Assembly (NCBI GenBank): GCA_028866435.1
Contig: JAGWIC010000030.1
Span: 1 to 35,847 of the forward strand
DNA: 35,847 bases
Direction: 5' to 3'
Source of the DNA: Lysobacteraceae bacterium
GTDB taxonomy: Bacteria > Pseudomonadota > Gammaproteobacteria > Xanthomonadales > Rhodanobacteraceae
The notes beneath the pieces are model-generated. The model saw only the letters and a list, made by a program, of their open reading frames with translations, searched no databases and was not told the origin of the DNA. Shown in pieces: positions 1 to 7,942 of this stretch. The position numbers and the translations under genes were made by a program. The first letter of the stretch is position 1; every line of letters starts with the position of its first letter.

Positions 1-37
1 GTTCAAGGGCCATGTCGGCGACAAGAAGGGCAAGTGA
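1..37 (+). CDS. rpsS: 30S ribosomal protein S19, C-terminal end (partial)
   Basis: Only the last 11 codons are present, in the frame starting at base 2, ending [11 protein letters not shown] and a TGA stop at 35-37. This matches the basic, lysine-rich tail of S19, which sits on the small-subunit head. Its place directly before rplV is the standard S10-operon order. The stop overlaps the ATG of rplV by one base, so translation is probably coupled. The identification comes from the tail plus synteny, since the rest of the gene lies outside the window. Confidence 0.88.
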   Translation, partial: FKGHVGDKKGK

Positions 38-372
38 TGAGCACTGAAGCCAAAGCGATCCTGCGTGGCGCCCGCATCTCGGCGCAAAAGGCACGCCTGG
101 TGGCTGATCTGGTCCGCGGGCTTCCCGTGGGCCGGGCCAGCGACGTGCTGACCTTCACCAACAAAAAGGCCGCACTCCTTGTCCGCAAGGTGTTGCTGTC
201 GGCCGTCGCCAACGCCGAGAACAATCTCGGTGCCGACGTCGACGAGCTGAAGGTGGCCAGCATCTTCGTCGACGAAGGTCCGGCGATGAAGCGCATGTAC
301 GCCCGTGCCAAAGGCCGCGGGTCGCGCATCCTGAAACGCACCAGCCACATCACTGTGGTTGTCGGCAACTGA
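37..372 (+). CDS. rplV: 50S ribosomal protein L22
   Basis: The product has 111 residues, the usual L22 length. L22 binds all 23S rRNA domains, and its long beta-hairpin lines the peptide exit tunnel. The basic hairpin region is visible near residues 80-105 ([15 protein letters not shown] and following). I place the start at the ATG of 37, which overlaps the rpsS stop in the pattern TGATG. A GTG one codon upstream (34) is in frame but would overlap rpsS more and gives the awkward start MM. rpsC follows after 15 bases. Regulation in E. coli is through the S10 leader, which is outside this window. Confidence 0.97.
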   Translation: MSTEAKAILRGARISAQKARLVADLVRGLPVGRASDVLTFTNKKAALLVRKVLLSAVANAENNLGADVDELKVASIFVDEGPAMKRMYARAKGRGSRILKRTSHITVVVGN

Positions 373-387
373 CTGGGGACAGAGACG

Positions 388-1140
388 ATGGGTCATAAAG
401 TTCATCCCACCGGTATCCGCCTCGGCATTGCCAAGGACTGGAACTCGAAGTGGTACGCCAACAAGGCTGATTACGCCACCTATCTCGTGGCGGACATCAA
501 AGTCCGTGACATGCTGAAGAAGAAGCTGGCCGCTGCCGGTATCTCCCGCATCCAGATCGAGCGTCCGGCCAAGACCGCACGCGTGACGATCCACACCGCC
601 CGCCCGGGCGTGGTGATCGGCAAGAAGGGCGAGGATATCGAGAAGCTGCGCAAGGAAGTCAGCGACATGATGGGCGTTCCGACGCACATCAACGTCAACG
701 AAGTGCGCAAGCCCGAGCTCGACGCCCAGCTGGTCGCCGAGTCGATCGCCCAGCAGCTTGAGCGCCGCATCATGTTCCGTCGCGCGATGAAGCGTTCGGT
801 CGGCAATGCCATGCGCCTCGGTGCGCTCGGCATCAAGATCAACGTGTCCGGTCGCCTGAACGGTGCCGAGATCGCCCGTTCCGAGTGGAGCCGCGAGGGT
901 CGCGTGCCGCTGCATACCCTGCGTGCGGACATCGACTACGGTACGGCCGAGGCGAAGACCACCTACGGCATCATCGGCATCAAGGTCTGGATCTACAAGG
1001 GTGAAGTCTTCGATCTGGCCGCTGCCGGCCAGGAAACGAAGGATGAGCCGTCGCAGCCGCGCCGCGAAGGTGGCGAAGGTCGTCGTAATGACTCGCGTCG
1101 CGAGGCCGGTGACGGTCGCCGCGAACGGTCTGCGAAGTAA
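388..1140 (+). CDS. rpsC: 30S ribosomal protein S3
   Basis: The product has 250 residues, about 17 longer than E. coli S3. S3 sits at the mRNA entry pore of the 30S head and contributes to mRNA unwinding. The N-terminal KH domain is clear, with the GXXG loop GKKG at residues 78-81. The C-terminal S3 domain runs to about residue 210. The remainder is a charged, low-complexity tail rich in Arg, Glu and Gly (residues about 213-250), the least conserved part of the family. The start is the only sensible ATG, after the purine-rich GGGGACAGAGAC. rplP follows after 11 bases. Confidence 0.97.
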   Translation: MGHKVHPTGIRLGIAKDWNSKWYANKADYATYLVADIKVRDMLKKKLAAAGISRIQIERPAKTARVTIHTARPGVVIGKKGEDIEKLRKEVSDMMGVPTHINVNEVRKPELDAQLVAESIAQQLERRIMFRRAMKRSVGNAMRLGALGIKINVSGRLNGAEIARSEWSREGRVPLHTLRADIDYGTAEAKTTYGIIGIKVWIYKGEVFDLAAAGQETKDEPSQPRREGGEGRRNDSRREAGDGRRERSAK

Positions 1141-1151
1141 GGAGAGTTGCC

Positions 1152-1565
1152 ATGTTGCAACCCAAGCGCACCAAATACCGCAAGCAGTTCAAGGGCCGTA
1201 ACGACGGTCTGGCGCAGTGCTCCAATCTCGTCAGCTTTGGCGAGTATGGCCTGAAGGCAACCACGCACGGGGCGCTCACTGCGCGCCAGATCGAGGCGGC
1301 CCGCCGTTGCATCACCCGTTTCGTCAAGCGTGGCGGCAAGTTGTGGATCCGCGTGTTCCCGGACAAGCCGATCACCAAGAAGCCGATCGAGGTCCGCATG
1401 GGCGCGGGCAAGGGCAGCGTCGAGTTCTGGGTCGCGCCGATCCAGCCCGGACGCATGCTTTATGAAATCGAGGGCGTCGACGAGTCGACGGCGCGCGAGG
1501 CGTTCCGCCTGGCCGCTGCCAAGCTCTCGGTGCAGACCCAGTTCGTAACCCGGGCGGTGATGTGA
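1152..1565 (+). CDS. rplP: 50S ribosomal protein L16
   Basis: The product has 137 residues, typical for L16. The protein begins [17 protein letters not shown], the near-invariant L16 amino end. L16 lies beside the A-site tRNA elbow and helps shape the peptidyl-transferase centre. A strong AGGAGA Shine-Dalgarno sequence stands about 7 bases before the ATG. Its TGA stop (1563-1565) shares one base with the ATG of rpmC, which predicts translational coupling. Nothing is unusual in the sequence. Confidence 0.97.
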   Translation: MLQPKRTKYRKQFKGRNDGLAQCSNLVSFGEYGLKATTHGALTARQIEAARRCITRFVKRGGKLWIRVFPDKPITKKPIEVRMGAGKGSVEFWVAPIQPGRMLYEIEGVDESTAREAFRLAAAKLSVQTQFVTRAVM

Positions 1566-1750
1566 TGGCCACCAAAGATATCAAAAACCAGTCGGCCGAA
1601 GAGTTGAAGCAGCACCTGCTGGACCTGCGCAAGGAGCAGTTCAACCTGCGCATGCAGAAGGGTTCCGGTCAGCTCACTCAGCCGCACCAACTGCGCCGCG
1701 TCAGGCGTGACATCGCCCGCACGAAATTCGTGCTCGGCGACAAGAAGTAA
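1565..1750 (+). CDS. rpmC: 50S ribosomal protein L29
   Basis: The product has 61 residues, beginning [15 protein letters not shown]29 is a two-helix protein at the tunnel exit that forms part of the docking surface for trigger factor and SRP. The [14 protein letters not shown] segment is the family hallmark. I use the ATG at 1565, which overlaps the rplP stop by one base. A GTG at 1562 is in frame but lies inside the rplP stop region and adds only one residue. rpsQ follows after 12 bases. Confidence 0.95.
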   Translation: MATKDIKNQSAEELKQHLLDLRKEQFNLRMQKGSGQLTQPHQLRRVRRDIARTKFVLGDKK

Positions 1751-1762
1751 GGGACGGCCGAC

Positions 1763-2038
1763 ATGAGCGACAACCAGGTTCAAGCAGAAACGAAGCAGGC
1801 GCGCACCCTCCAGGGGCGGGTCACCAGCAACAAGATGGACAAGACCGTGACCGTCCTGGTCGAGCGTCAGGTTCAGCACTGGCTGCTCGGCAAGATCATC
1901 CGCCGGTCGACCAAGTTGCATGCGCAGGACGATCTCGGTGCGAACGAGGGTGATCTCGTGCGCATCGCGGAATGCCGTCCATTGTCCAAGACCAAACATC
2001 ACCGCGTGGTTGAGATCATCACGCGCGCCGACGCCTGA
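1763..2038 (+). CDS. rpsQ: 30S ribosomal protein S17
   Basis: The product has 91 residues, a few more than E. coli S17 (84), with the extra residues at the amino end before the core [17 protein letters not shown]17 is an OB-fold primary binder of 16S rRNA in the 30S body. The OB strands and the loop containing KLHAQDD are recognisable. The ATG follows a weak AAGGGAC Shine-Dalgarno sequence. rplN follows after 14 bases, the standard spc-operon border. Confidence 0.95.
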   Translation: MSDNQVQAETKQARTLQGRVTSNKMDKTVTVLVERQVQHWLLGKIIRRSTKLHAQDDLGANEGDLVRIAECRPLSKTKHHRVVEIITRADA

Positions 2039-2052
2039 GGGAGGGTGCAGAC

Positions 2053-2421
2053 ATGATCCAGATGCAAAGCACGCTGTCCGCAGCGGACAACAGCGGCGCG
2101 AAGGAAGTGATGTGCATCAAGGTGCTCGGCGGCTCCAAGCGCCGCTACGCCTCGATCGGTGACGTCATCAAGGTCACCGTGAAAGATGCCATCCCCCGCG
2201 GCAAGGTCAAGAAAGGCGAGGTGTACAACGCCGTGGTGGTGCGTACCGCCAAGGGTGTTCGCCGGTCCGATGGCTCGCTGATCCGTTTCGACGGCAATGC
2301 AGCGGTGCTCCTCAACAACAAGCTCGAGCCGATCGGCACCCGTATTTTCGGGCCGGTCACCCGCGAGCTGCGCAGCGAGAAGTTCATGAAGATCGTCTCG
2401 CTCGCGCCCGAAGTGCTCTGA
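2053..2421 (+). CDS. rplN: 50S ribosomal protein L14
   Basis: The product has 122 residues, exactly the usual length, beginning [21 protein letters not shown]14 is first in the spc operon and contacts helix 14 of 16S rRNA across the subunit interface (bridges B5 and B8). It is also the docking site for RsfS. The signature [20 protein letters not shown] is at about residues 36-55. A strong GAGGGAGG sequence stands 9-12 bases before the start. No separate spc promoter is obvious in the 14-base gap. Confidence 0.97.
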   Translation: MIQMQSTLSAADNSGAKEVMCIKVLGGSKRRYASIGDVIKVTVKDAIPRGKVKKGEVYNAVVVRTAKGVRRSDGSLIRFDGNAAVLLNNKLEPIGTRIFGPVTRELRSEKFMKIVSLAPEVL

Positions 2422-2436
2422 GCGGAGACCACAACA

Positions 2437-2751
2437 ATGAACCGTATCCGTAAGGGTGATCAGGTCCTCGTGATCACCGGCAAGAACAAGGGTCAGCGCG
2501 GCGATGTGCTGCGTGTTGCGGACGATCGCGTATTCGTCTCCAACGTGAATCTGGTCAAGCGTCATACCAAGGCGAACCCCCAGGCCAACCAGCCTGGCGG
2601 CATCGTCGAGCGTGAAGCTTCGATCCATCTCTCCAATGTGCAGCTGTTCAACCCCGCCACGAACAAGGGTGAACGCGTCGGCACCAAAACGCTCGAAGAT
2701 GGGCGCAAGGTCCGCGTGTTCCGTTCGACTGGCGAGGTCGTGGACGCGTAA
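2437..2751 (+). CDS. rplX: 50S ribosomal protein L24
   Basis: The product has 104 residues. L24 is an assembly-initiator protein that binds the 5' part of 23S rRNA and lies near the tunnel exit. The KOW motif occupies residues about 5-27 ([19 protein letters not shown]), followed by the L24 C-terminal domain with [16 protein letters not shown] Shine-Dalgarno sequence precedes the ATG. rplE starts 11 bases downstream. Length and order are standard. Confidence 0.97.
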   Translation: MNRIRKGDQVLVITGKNKGQRGDVLRVADDRVFVSNVNLVKRHTKANPQANQPGGIVEREASIHLSNVQLFNPATNKGERVGTKTLEDGRKVRVFRSTGEVVDA

Positions 2752-2762
2752 GGAACACGATC

Positions 2763-3302
2763 ATGACGCGCCTTGAAAATTTCTACAAAGAACAGGTAGT
2801 GGCGAAGCTCACCGAGCAGTTCGGCTACCAGAACGTGATGCAGGTTCCCCGCATCACCAAGATCACGCTGAACATGGGCGTGGGCGAAGCGGCGGGCAAC
2901 AAGAAAGTGCTCGACAACGCCGTGGCCGACATGGCCAAGATCTCCGGCCAGAAGCCGATCACGACCAAGGCGCGCGTCTCCGTGGCCTCGTTCAAGATCC
3001 GCGACGGCTGGCCGATCGGTTGCAAGGTGACCTTGCGCCGGGCGCAGATGTGGGAGTTCCTCGATCGGTTGATCAACATCTCGCTGCCGCGCGTGCGCGA
3101 TTTCCGTGGCGTGTCGGCCAAGGCATTCGACGGTCGCGGCAACTACAATTTCGGTATCAAGGAACAGATCATTTTCCCTGAGATCGATTTCGACCAGGTG
3201 GACGCGTTGCGCGGTATGGATATCTCCATCACCACCACCGCTGGCACCGATGAAGAAGCCAAGGCGCTGTTGACCGCCTTCAGCTTCCCGTTCCGCAACT
3301 GA
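2763..3302 (+). CDS. rplE: 50S ribosomal protein L5
   Basis: The product has 179 residues, the family length. L5 binds 5S rRNA in the central protuberance and contacts the P-site tRNA. The [11 protein letters not shown] motif (about residues 38-48) and the C-terminal [15 protein letters not shown] are characteristic. An AAGGAAC Shine-Dalgarno sequence precedes the ATG. In E. coli the S8 feedback site lies at the start of rplE mRNA. I did not attempt to fold that region here. Confidence 0.97.
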   Translation: MTRLENFYKEQVVAKLTEQFGYQNVMQVPRITKITLNMGVGEAAGNKKVLDNAVADMAKISGQKPITTKARVSVASFKIRDGWPIGCKVTLRRAQMWEFLDRLINISLPRVRDFRGVSAKAFDGRGNYNFGIKEQIIFPEIDFDQVDALRGMDISITTTAGTDEEAKALLTAFSFPFRN

Positions 3303-3314
3303 TAGGCGTAGTCC

Positions 3315-3620
3315 ATGGCCAAGACCTCAATGGTGAACCGCGATATCAAGCGGACCAAGCTCGTCAAGAAGTACGCCGCCAAACGCGGCGAGCTGAAGAC
3401 GATCGTGCTGAGCCCCACCGCCTCCTATGAGGAGAAGATGGAAGCCCAGAGCAAACTGCAAAAGCTTCCGCGCGACGCCAGTCCGGTGCGCCAGCGCACC
3501 CGTTGCGCGCTGACCGGTCGTCCCCGCGCGGTCTACGCGAAGTTCGGCCTCGGCCGCAACAAGCTGCGTGAAGCGACCATGCGCGGTGACGTTCCCGGCC
3601 TGCGCAAGGCCAGCTGGTAA
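3315..3620 (+). CDS. rpsN: 30S ribosomal protein S14, zinc-free long form
   Basis: The product has 101 residues, beginning [19 protein letters not shown]. The [24 protein letters not shown] segment lacks the CXXC pairs of the short zinc-binding S14, so this is the zinc-independent form found in E. coli. S14 belongs to the 30S head, near S3 and S10. It ends RKASW. Unlike in E. coli, where rpsH follows at once, 222 bases of structured DNA separate it from rpsH here. Confidence 0.96.
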   Translation: MAKTSMVNRDIKRTKLVKKYAAKRGELKTIVLSPTASYEEKMEAQSKLQKLPRDASPVRQRTRCALTGRPRAVYAKFGLGRNKLREATMRGDVPGLRKASW

Positions 3621-3665
3621 CCAACCCTTGCCGGGTTGGCGGCGGGAGTCTCCCGCGGCCAACCC
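3621..3665 (+). promoter_or_regulatory. Candidate RNA switch of two competing hairpins after rpsN
   Basis: CCAACCC (3621-3627) can pair perfectly with GGGTTGG (3633-3639). The same GGGTTGGC (3633-3640) can instead pair with GCCAACCC (3658-3665). That second hairpin extends inward by GCGGGA (3642-3647) with TCCCGC (3651-3656) around a three-base loop, giving a 14-bp stem with one G-G mismatch. The two structures exclude each other, as in attenuators. No run of T follows, so simple intrinsic termination is not shown. Any regulatory role is inference. Confidence 0.5.
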
Positions 3666-3842
3666 TCTGCCGGCTGCATCGTGATGCGGCCGTAGATGCG
3701 ACTATCGCATCGATAGTTCGCTAAAACCTGAAATTGCTGATATAGTCGGCGGTCTGCGCAAGGCAGGCCGACGCGTTGTCGGCTCACAATTTGATTGATT
3801 TCCGGTTCTATCGGATATCGGTGTACTCAGAAGGATGTTTTC
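3666..3842 (+). promoter_or_regulatory. Structured rpsH leader with a possible internal promoter
   Basis: Three further perfect or near-perfect hairpins follow: 3671-3679 with 3684-3692 (9 bp, one G-U), 3701-3707 with 3711-3717 (7 bp), and 3767-3772 with 3778-3783 (6 bp). A good -10 element, TATAGT, lies at 3741-3746. The only -35 candidate is weak (TTCGCT, 3717-3722, 18-base spacer). Transcription from it would start near 3753 and give a leader of about 90 bases before rpsH. An AAGGA Shine-Dalgarno sequence is present just before the gene. Confidence 0.35.
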
Positions 3843-4238
3843 ATGAGCATGACTGATCCCATCGCCGATCTGTTTACGCGCGTCCGCAACGCCCAAGCCA
3901 TGGGCAAGCCGACCGTCCGTATGCCGTCGTCGAAATTGAAGGTGGCGATCGCCAACCTTCTCAAGAACGAGGGCTACATCCTCGACGCCAAGACTTCCGC
4001 CGAGGAAGGCAAGACGGTGCTCGAGATCAAGCTCAAGTATTTCGAAGGCCAGCCGGCCATCGAGACCATCTCCCGTGTCAGCCGTTCCGGCCTGCGTGTG
4101 TATCGCGGCAAGGACGAGCTGCCGAAGGTCCTTGGTGGCCTGGGTATCTCGATCATCTCGACTTCCGCCGGTCTGTTGACCGATGCGCAGGCCCGCGCCA
4201 AGGGTCTGGGCGGCGAAGTCATCGGCCAAGTGGCATAA
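3843..4238 (+). CDS. rpsH: 30S ribosomal protein S8
   Basis: The product has 131 residues, beginning [19 protein letters not shown]8 is a primary 16S rRNA binder (helix 21). In E. coli it represses the spc operon by binding its own mRNA. The C-terminal signature [21 protein letters not shown] is intact. I place the start at 3843, the residue aligned with other S8 proteins and 6-7 bases after AAGGA. The frame is open further upstream to 3795, but that would add an unrelated leader. rplF follows after 11 bases. Confidence 0.97.
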   Translation: MSMTDPIADLFTRVRNAQAMGKPTVRMPSSKLKVAIANLLKNEGYILDAKTSAEEGKTVLEIKLKYFEGQPAIETISRVSRSGLRVYRGKDELPKVLGGLGISIISTSAGLLTDAQARAKGLGGEVIGQVA

Positions 4239-4249
4239 GGAGACTCTCG

Positions 4250-4777
4250 ATGTCACGTGTTGCCAAGAAACCCATTTCCCTGCCGAAGGGCGTCGAGCTG
4301 GCCGTTGGAGCCAACGACATTTCGGTGAAAGGCCCCAAGGGCACGCTCACCGTGCATCACCTCCCGGGTGTTTCGGTCGCCGTCGACAACGGCGTCGTGA
4401 CCATCGCCATGGATGAGGGCACGGACGACAAGTTCGGTGGTACCGCGCGCGCATTGCTCGCCAACATGGTCACCGGCGTTTCCACCGGGTACGAGCGCAA
4501 GCTCGAGCTGGTCGGCGTCGGCTACCGTGTGGCCATGCAGGGCAAGTCGCTGAATCTCAGCCTGGGCTTCTCGCATCCGGTGCTGTTCGATGCGCCCGAG
4601 GGCATCACCCTGGAAACGCCGACCCAGACGGAAGTGCTGATCAAGGGCACCGACAAGCAGGTCGTCGGCCAGGTGGCCGCCAAGATTCGCGGTTTCCGTC
4701 CGCCGGAGCCGTACAAGGGCAAGGGCGTGCGTTACGCCGGCGAGAAGATCACCCTGAAGGAAGCCAAGAAGGCGTAA
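4250..4777 (+). CDS. rplF: 50S ribosomal protein L6
   Basis: The product has 175 residues, close to E. coli L6 (177). L6 lies at the base of the L7/L12 stalk near the sarcin-ricin loop. The two-domain repeat is visible: residues 1-80, then 81-175, ending with the highly conserved [15 protein letters not shown] near residues 151-165. A strong AAGGAGA Shine-Dalgarno sequence precedes the ATG. A 96-base gap with hairpins separates it from rplR. Confidence 0.97.
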   Translation: MSRVAKKPISLPKGVELAVGANDISVKGPKGTLTVHHLPGVSVAVDNGVVTIAMDEGTDDKFGGTARALLANMVTGVSTGYERKLELVGVGYRVAMQGKSLNLSLGFSHPVLFDAPEGITLETPTQTEVLIKGTDKQVVGQVAAKIRGFRPPEPYKGKGVRYAGEKITLKEAKKA

Positions 4778-4873
4778 GTACGCAGTTCCTGCGTGCGGAT
4801 GCGGCCATTCATGACCGCGCTGCCCGCCGGAGTCCCGCGAAACTACCGTCGATCCGCTTTCGAGGAAACAATC
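4778..4873 (+). promoter_or_regulatory. Structured gap before rplR
   Basis: ACGCAG (4780-4785) pairs with CTGCGT (4789-4794) around TTC. A second hairpin, GCGGCCA (4801-4807) with TGACCGC (4812-4818), has a four-base loop TTCA and one mismatch. This second hairpin closely resembles one in the rplQ leader (10576-10594) and those before rpsK and rpsD. The segment ends with the GAGGAAACA Shine-Dalgarno sequence of rplR. I see no convincing promoter. Confidence 0.4.
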
Positions 4874-5227
4874 ATGAACAAGAACGAAAATCGCCTGCGC
4901 CGCGCCAAGTCCACGCGCAGTCACATCCGCAAGCTCGCCGTGGCGCGGCTGTCGGTGCATCGCACCGGCCAGCATCTGTACGCCCAGGTGTTCGATGCTT
5001 CGGGGCAGAACGTGGTCGCCGCGGCCTCCACCGTCCAGAAGTCGGTTGCCGAGGGCCTGAAGGGCACCAAGAACCTGACCGCTGCCGCGGCGGTGGGCAA
5101 GGCCGTCGCCGAGCGCGCCATGGCCGCCGGGATCGAGTCGGTGGCATTCGACCGTTCCGGTTTCCGCTATCACGGTCGCATCAAGGCGCTCGCCGAGGCG
5201 GCTCGCGAAGCGGGTCTGAAGTTCTGA
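4874..5227 (+). CDS. rplR: 50S ribosomal protein L18
   Basis: The product has 117 residues, the same length as E. coli L18, beginning [21 protein letters not shown]18 binds 5S rRNA together with L5 and helps dock it in the central protuberance. The C-terminal [21 protein letters not shown] is the family signature. The start at 4874 follows GAGGAAACAATC. An in-frame ATG 81 bases upstream would add a non-homologous extension and is rejected. rpsE follows after an unusually long gap. Confidence 0.97.
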   Translation: MNKNENRLRRAKSTRSHIRKLAVARLSVHRTGQHLYAQVFDASGQNVVAAASTVQKSVAEGLKGTKNLTAAAAVGKAVAERAMAAGIESVAFDRSGFRYHGRIKALAEAAREAGLKF

Positions 5228-5349
5228 CAAGGCGTCACCCGGGCCAGGCTTTCCTTCGGGCAGCCTGATCGCCCGTCGAGGTACCCAACAACTCCAAGCG
5301 GCCAAGCCGCAAGCAAAAGTCCCGGTTTGCCGGGCACATGGAAAAGAAC
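5228..5349 (+). promoter_or_regulatory. Structured gap before rpsE
   Basis: Three hairpins are visible: CAGGCT with AGCCTG (about 5240-5263), GCGGC (5298-5302) with GCCGC (5306-5310), and CCCGG (5321-5325) with CCGGG (5330-5334). The last ends only a few bases before the first possible rpsE start codon (5338). No clear promoter is seen. Such a spacer is unusual inside the spc operon. Whether it regulates rpsE translation is unknown. Confidence 0.35.
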
Positions 5350-5859
5350 ATGTCTTCTAACGATCGCGAAAATTCGGACGGCCTGCTCGAGAAGCTGATC
5401 GCCGTCAACCGCGTGGCCAAGACCGTCAAGGGTGGCCGCCAGATGAGTTTCACCGCCCTGACTGTCGTGGGCGACGGCGAAGGCAAGGTCGGCTTCGGCT
5501 ATGGCAAGGCGCGCGAAGTGCCGGTGGCCATTTCCAAGGCGATGGAGCGTGCACGCCGCCAGATGGTGAACATCGAGCTGAACAACGGCACCTTGTGGTA
5601 CGCCGTCAAGGCCAACCACGGCGCGGCGCGGGTGTACATGCAGCCGGCGTCCGAGGGTACCGGCGTGATCGCCGGCGGTGCCATGCGCGCCGTGCTCGAA
5701 GTGGTGGGTGTCAAGAACGTGCTGGCCAAGGCTGTCGGCTCGCGCAACCCGATCAACCTGGTGCGCGCCACCATCAAGGGCCTGCAGGCGGTCGCCTCGC
5801 CCAAGAAGATCGCCGCCAAGCGTGGCAAGACCCTGGAAGAGGTGCTCGGCAATGGCTAA
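5350..5859 (+). CDS. rpsE: 30S ribosomal protein S5
   Basis: The product has 169 residues from the ATG at 5350. An alternative in-frame ATG at 5338 would add MEKN. I prefer 5350 because GGAAAAG lies at Shine-Dalgarno distance before it, while 5338 has none. S5 lies at the mRNA entry pore and influences decoding fidelity. The dsRBD-like N-terminal half includes [21 protein letters not shown]. The C-terminal half contains [23 protein letters not shown]. The gene overlaps rpmD by 8 bases. Confidence 0.95.
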   Translation: MSSNDRENSDGLLEKLIAVNRVAKTVKGGRQMSFTALTVVGDGEGKVGFGYGKAREVPVAISKAMERARRQMVNIELNNGTLWYAVKANHGAARVYMQPASEGTGVIAGGAMRAVLEVVGVKNVLAKAVGSRNPINLVRATIKGLQAVASPKKIAAKRGKTLEEVLGNG

Positions 5860-6052
5860 GTCCCCACAAACCGCCGACAAGACCGTGCGCGTGCGCCTGG
5901 TCAAGGGCCTGCGCGGCGTGCAGGCGCGTCATCGCCTCAGCGTCAAGGCGCTGGGCCTGGGCAAGATCAACGACGTTCGTGAATTGAAGGACAGCCCGCA
6001 GGTTCGGGGCCTGATCAACACGGTCTATTACCTGGTCCGGGTCGAGGAGTAA
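5852..6052 (+). CDS. rpmD: 50S ribosomal protein L30
   Basis: The product has 66 residues, beginning [20 protein letters not shown]30 is a small 23S rRNA binding protein. The [23 protein letters not shown] region is typical. The ATG at 5852 lies inside the end of rpsE (8-base overlap, different frame), so translation is probably coupled. The frame is open further upstream within rpsE, but that part has no L30 similarity. rplO starts 5 bases after the stop. Confidence 0.95.
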   Translation: MAKSPQTADKTVRVRLVKGLRGVQARHRLSVKALGLGKINDVRELKDSPQVRGLINTVYYLVRVEE

Positions 6053-6057
6053 GCATC

Positions 6058-6489
6058 ATGCGTTTGAATGACATTCAGCCGGCCGCCGGTTCGCACAAGA
6101 CGCGCCTGCGCGTGGGCCGCGGTATCGGTTCGGGCATGGGCAAGACCGCTGGCCGCGGCCACAAGGGTCAGCACGCCCGCGCCGGCGGCACCCACAAGTA
6201 CGGCTTCGAGGGCGGCCAGATGCCGCTGCAGCGTCGGCTGCCGAAGATCGGCTTCCGTTCGAAGATGAAGGCGGAGAGCCAGGAGGTTTTCCTGTACCAG
6301 CTGGCTTCCCTCAAGGCCGAGGTGATCGATGTCGTCGTGCTGCATCAGGCTGGCCTGATCAACAGCCGGGCGAAGAAGGTCAAGGTGGTGCTGAAGGGTG
6401 AAATCGGTCGCGCGGTGAAGTTGTCGGGTCTGCTGGCTACCGCCGGCGCCAAGGCAGCCATCGAGGCGGCCGGCGGCAGCGTGGAGTAA
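6058..6489 (+). CDS. rplO: 50S ribosomal protein L15
   Basis: The product has 143 residues, near E. coli L15 (144). The Gly/Arg-rich amino half (about residues 20-55) threads into 23S rRNA during assembly. The C-terminal globular domain includes [23 protein letters not shown] Shine-Dalgarno sequence, overlapping the end of rpmD, precedes the ATG. secY begins 5 bases after the stop, the usual spc layout. Confidence 0.97.
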   Translation: MRLNDIQPAAGSHKTRLRVGRGIGSGMGKTAGRGHKGQHARAGGTHKYGFEGGQMPLQRRLPKIGFRSKMKAESQEVFLYQLASLKAEVIDVVVLHQAGLINSRAKKVKVVLKGEIGRAVKLSGLLATAGAKAAIEAAGGSVE

Positions 6490-6494
6490 TCGGC

Positions 6495-7817
6495 GTGGCT
6501 GCAGCCAAGGGCAATGCACTGGGCAAGCTGGGCAAGCTGACGGAGTTGCGGCAGCGCATCTTCTTCGTGATCGGCGCGTTGATGGTGTTCCGGCTCGGCT
6601 CGTTCATCCCGGTGCCGGGCGTCAACCCCGAGGCGATGACCAACCTGGTCAACGGCAACGGCCTGATGGACATGTTCAACATGTTCTCCGGCGGCGCGCT
6701 GGCCCGGTTCTCGGTGTTCGCGCTGGGCGTGATTCCCTACATTTCGGCGTCGATCGTGTTCCAGATGATGGGGTCGGTGATCCCCAGCCTGCAGGCGCTG
6801 CGCAAGGAAGGCGAGTCCGGCAAGCGCAAGATGACGATGTATACGCGCTATGCCACGGTGGCACTGGCGGCGTTCCAGTCGTTCGGCATCGCCATGGCGC
6901 TGCAGAGCCAGGTTGCCGCCGGTGGCGCGCCGGTGGTCTACACGCCGGGCTTCGGCTTCGTCATGTCATCGGTGGTGGGCCTCACCGCGGGCACCATGTT
7001 CCTGATGTGGCTGGGCGAGCAGATGACCGAGCGTGGCATCGGCAACGGCATCTCGCTGCTGATCTTTGCCGGCATCGTGGCGGGCCTGCCGGCGGCGGTG
7101 GTGCACACGCTGGGCATGGCCAACAATGGCGAGTTGTCGCTGATCAAGCTGCTGATGGTGTTCGCCCTGACGCTGTTCGTGACCGGCTTCGTGGTGTTCA
7201 TGGAGCGCGCCCAGCGGCGCATCACCGTGAACTACGCCAGGCGTTCCGGCGGGCAGAAGGCTTACCAGAACCAGACCTCCAGCCTGCCGCTGAAGATCAA
7301 CATGTCCGGGGTGATTCCGCCGATTTTCGCATCGAGCCTGCTGATGTTCCCGGCGACGGCGGTCACCTGGTTCAGCACTGGCCACCAGTCGCGCTGGTTG
7401 CAGGACCTGACGCAGTCGCTGAGCCCGGGCAATCCGCTTTACGAAATCGTGTTTTCGGTATTGGTGATCGGTTTTGCGTTCTTCTACACCGCGATCGTGT
7501 TCAACGCGGACGAGACGGCCGACAACCTCAAGCGGTCCGGTGCGCTGATTCCGGGTATCCGCCCGGGCCGCGCCACGGCCAGTTACATCGATGCGGTGAT
7601 GACTCGTCTGACCGGCGTCGGTGCGTTGTATCTGGTGGCGGTCTGTCTGGTGCCATCGTTCATGCAGCAGGCCTGGCATGTGCCGTTTTACTTCGGTGGC
7701 ACGTCGCTGCTGATCGTGGTGGTGGTGGTGATGGATTTTACGGCCCAGGTGCAGGCGCATCTGGTCAGTCACCAGTACGAAAGTCTGCTCAAGAAGGCCA
7801 ATCTCCGCCGCAGCTGA
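6495..7817 (+). CDS. secY: Protein translocase channel subunit SecY
   Basis: The product has 440 residues (E. coli 443). SecY forms the inner-membrane channel through which SecA pushes preproteins and into which ribosomes insert membrane proteins. Ten hydrophobic segments are seen. The plug-region motif SGGALARFSVFALGVIPYI and the cytoplasmic loops (EGESGKRKMTMYTRY; GIRPGRATASYID) are conserved. The start is GTG, preceded at a suitable distance by GGAG within the end of rplO. In E. coli rpmJ follows secY. Here it is missing and a 125-base gap leads to rpsM. Confidence 0.98.
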   Translation: MAAAKGNALGKLGKLTELRQRIFFVIGALMVFRLGSFIPVPGVNPEAMTNLVNGNGLMDMFNMFSGGALARFSVFALGVIPYISASIVFQMMGSVIPSLQALRKEGESGKRKMTMYTRYATVALAAFQSFGIAMALQSQVAAGGAPVVYTPGFGFVMSSVVGLTAGTMFLMWLGEQMTERGIGNGISLLIFAGIVAGLPAAVVHTLGMANNGELSLIKLLMVFALTLFVTGFVVFMERAQRRITVNYARRSGGQKAYQNQTSSLPLKINMSGVIPPIFASSLLMFPATAVTWFSTGHQSRWLQDLTQSLSPGNPLYEIVFSVLVIGFAFFYTAIVFNADETADNLKRSGALIPGIRPGRATASYIDAVMTRLTGVGALYLVAVCLVPSFMQQAWHVPFYFGGTSLLIVVVVVMDFTAQVQAHLVSHQYESLLKKANLRRS

Positions 7818-7848
7818 GGCTGCCAACGAGGGGCAAAGTCGGGGAGTG

Positions 7849-7866
7849 GCGGCACCGCGGTGCCGC
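7849..7866 (+). other. Perfect hairpin between secY and rpsM
   Basis: GCGGCAC (7849-7855) pairs perfectly with GTGCCGC (7860-7866) around the four-base loop CGCG. It lies just upstream of the candidate rpsM promoter, so it would be present only in read-through mRNA from secY. It could mark the secY mRNA 3' end, although no T-tract follows. Confidence 0.45.
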
Positions 7867-7871
7867 AGGGC

Positions 7872-7900
7872 TTTCCAGTTCGGGTAATTCAGGTTAAAAT
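7872..7900 (+). promoter_or_regulatory. Candidate alpha-operon promoter before rpsM
   Basis: A -35-like TTTCCA (7872-7877) and a -10-like TAAAAT (7895-7900) are separated by exactly 17 bases. The -10 matches the sigma-70 consensus in five of six positions and the -35 in four. Transcription would begin near 7907, leaving a leader of about 36 bases that contains a small hairpin (7902-7906 with 7912-7916). The local AT-richness stands out in GC-rich surroundings. Confidence 0.55.
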
Positions 7901-7942
7901 TGCGCGTTTACCGCGCACGAAACGCATCGGAGAAAGTACATC

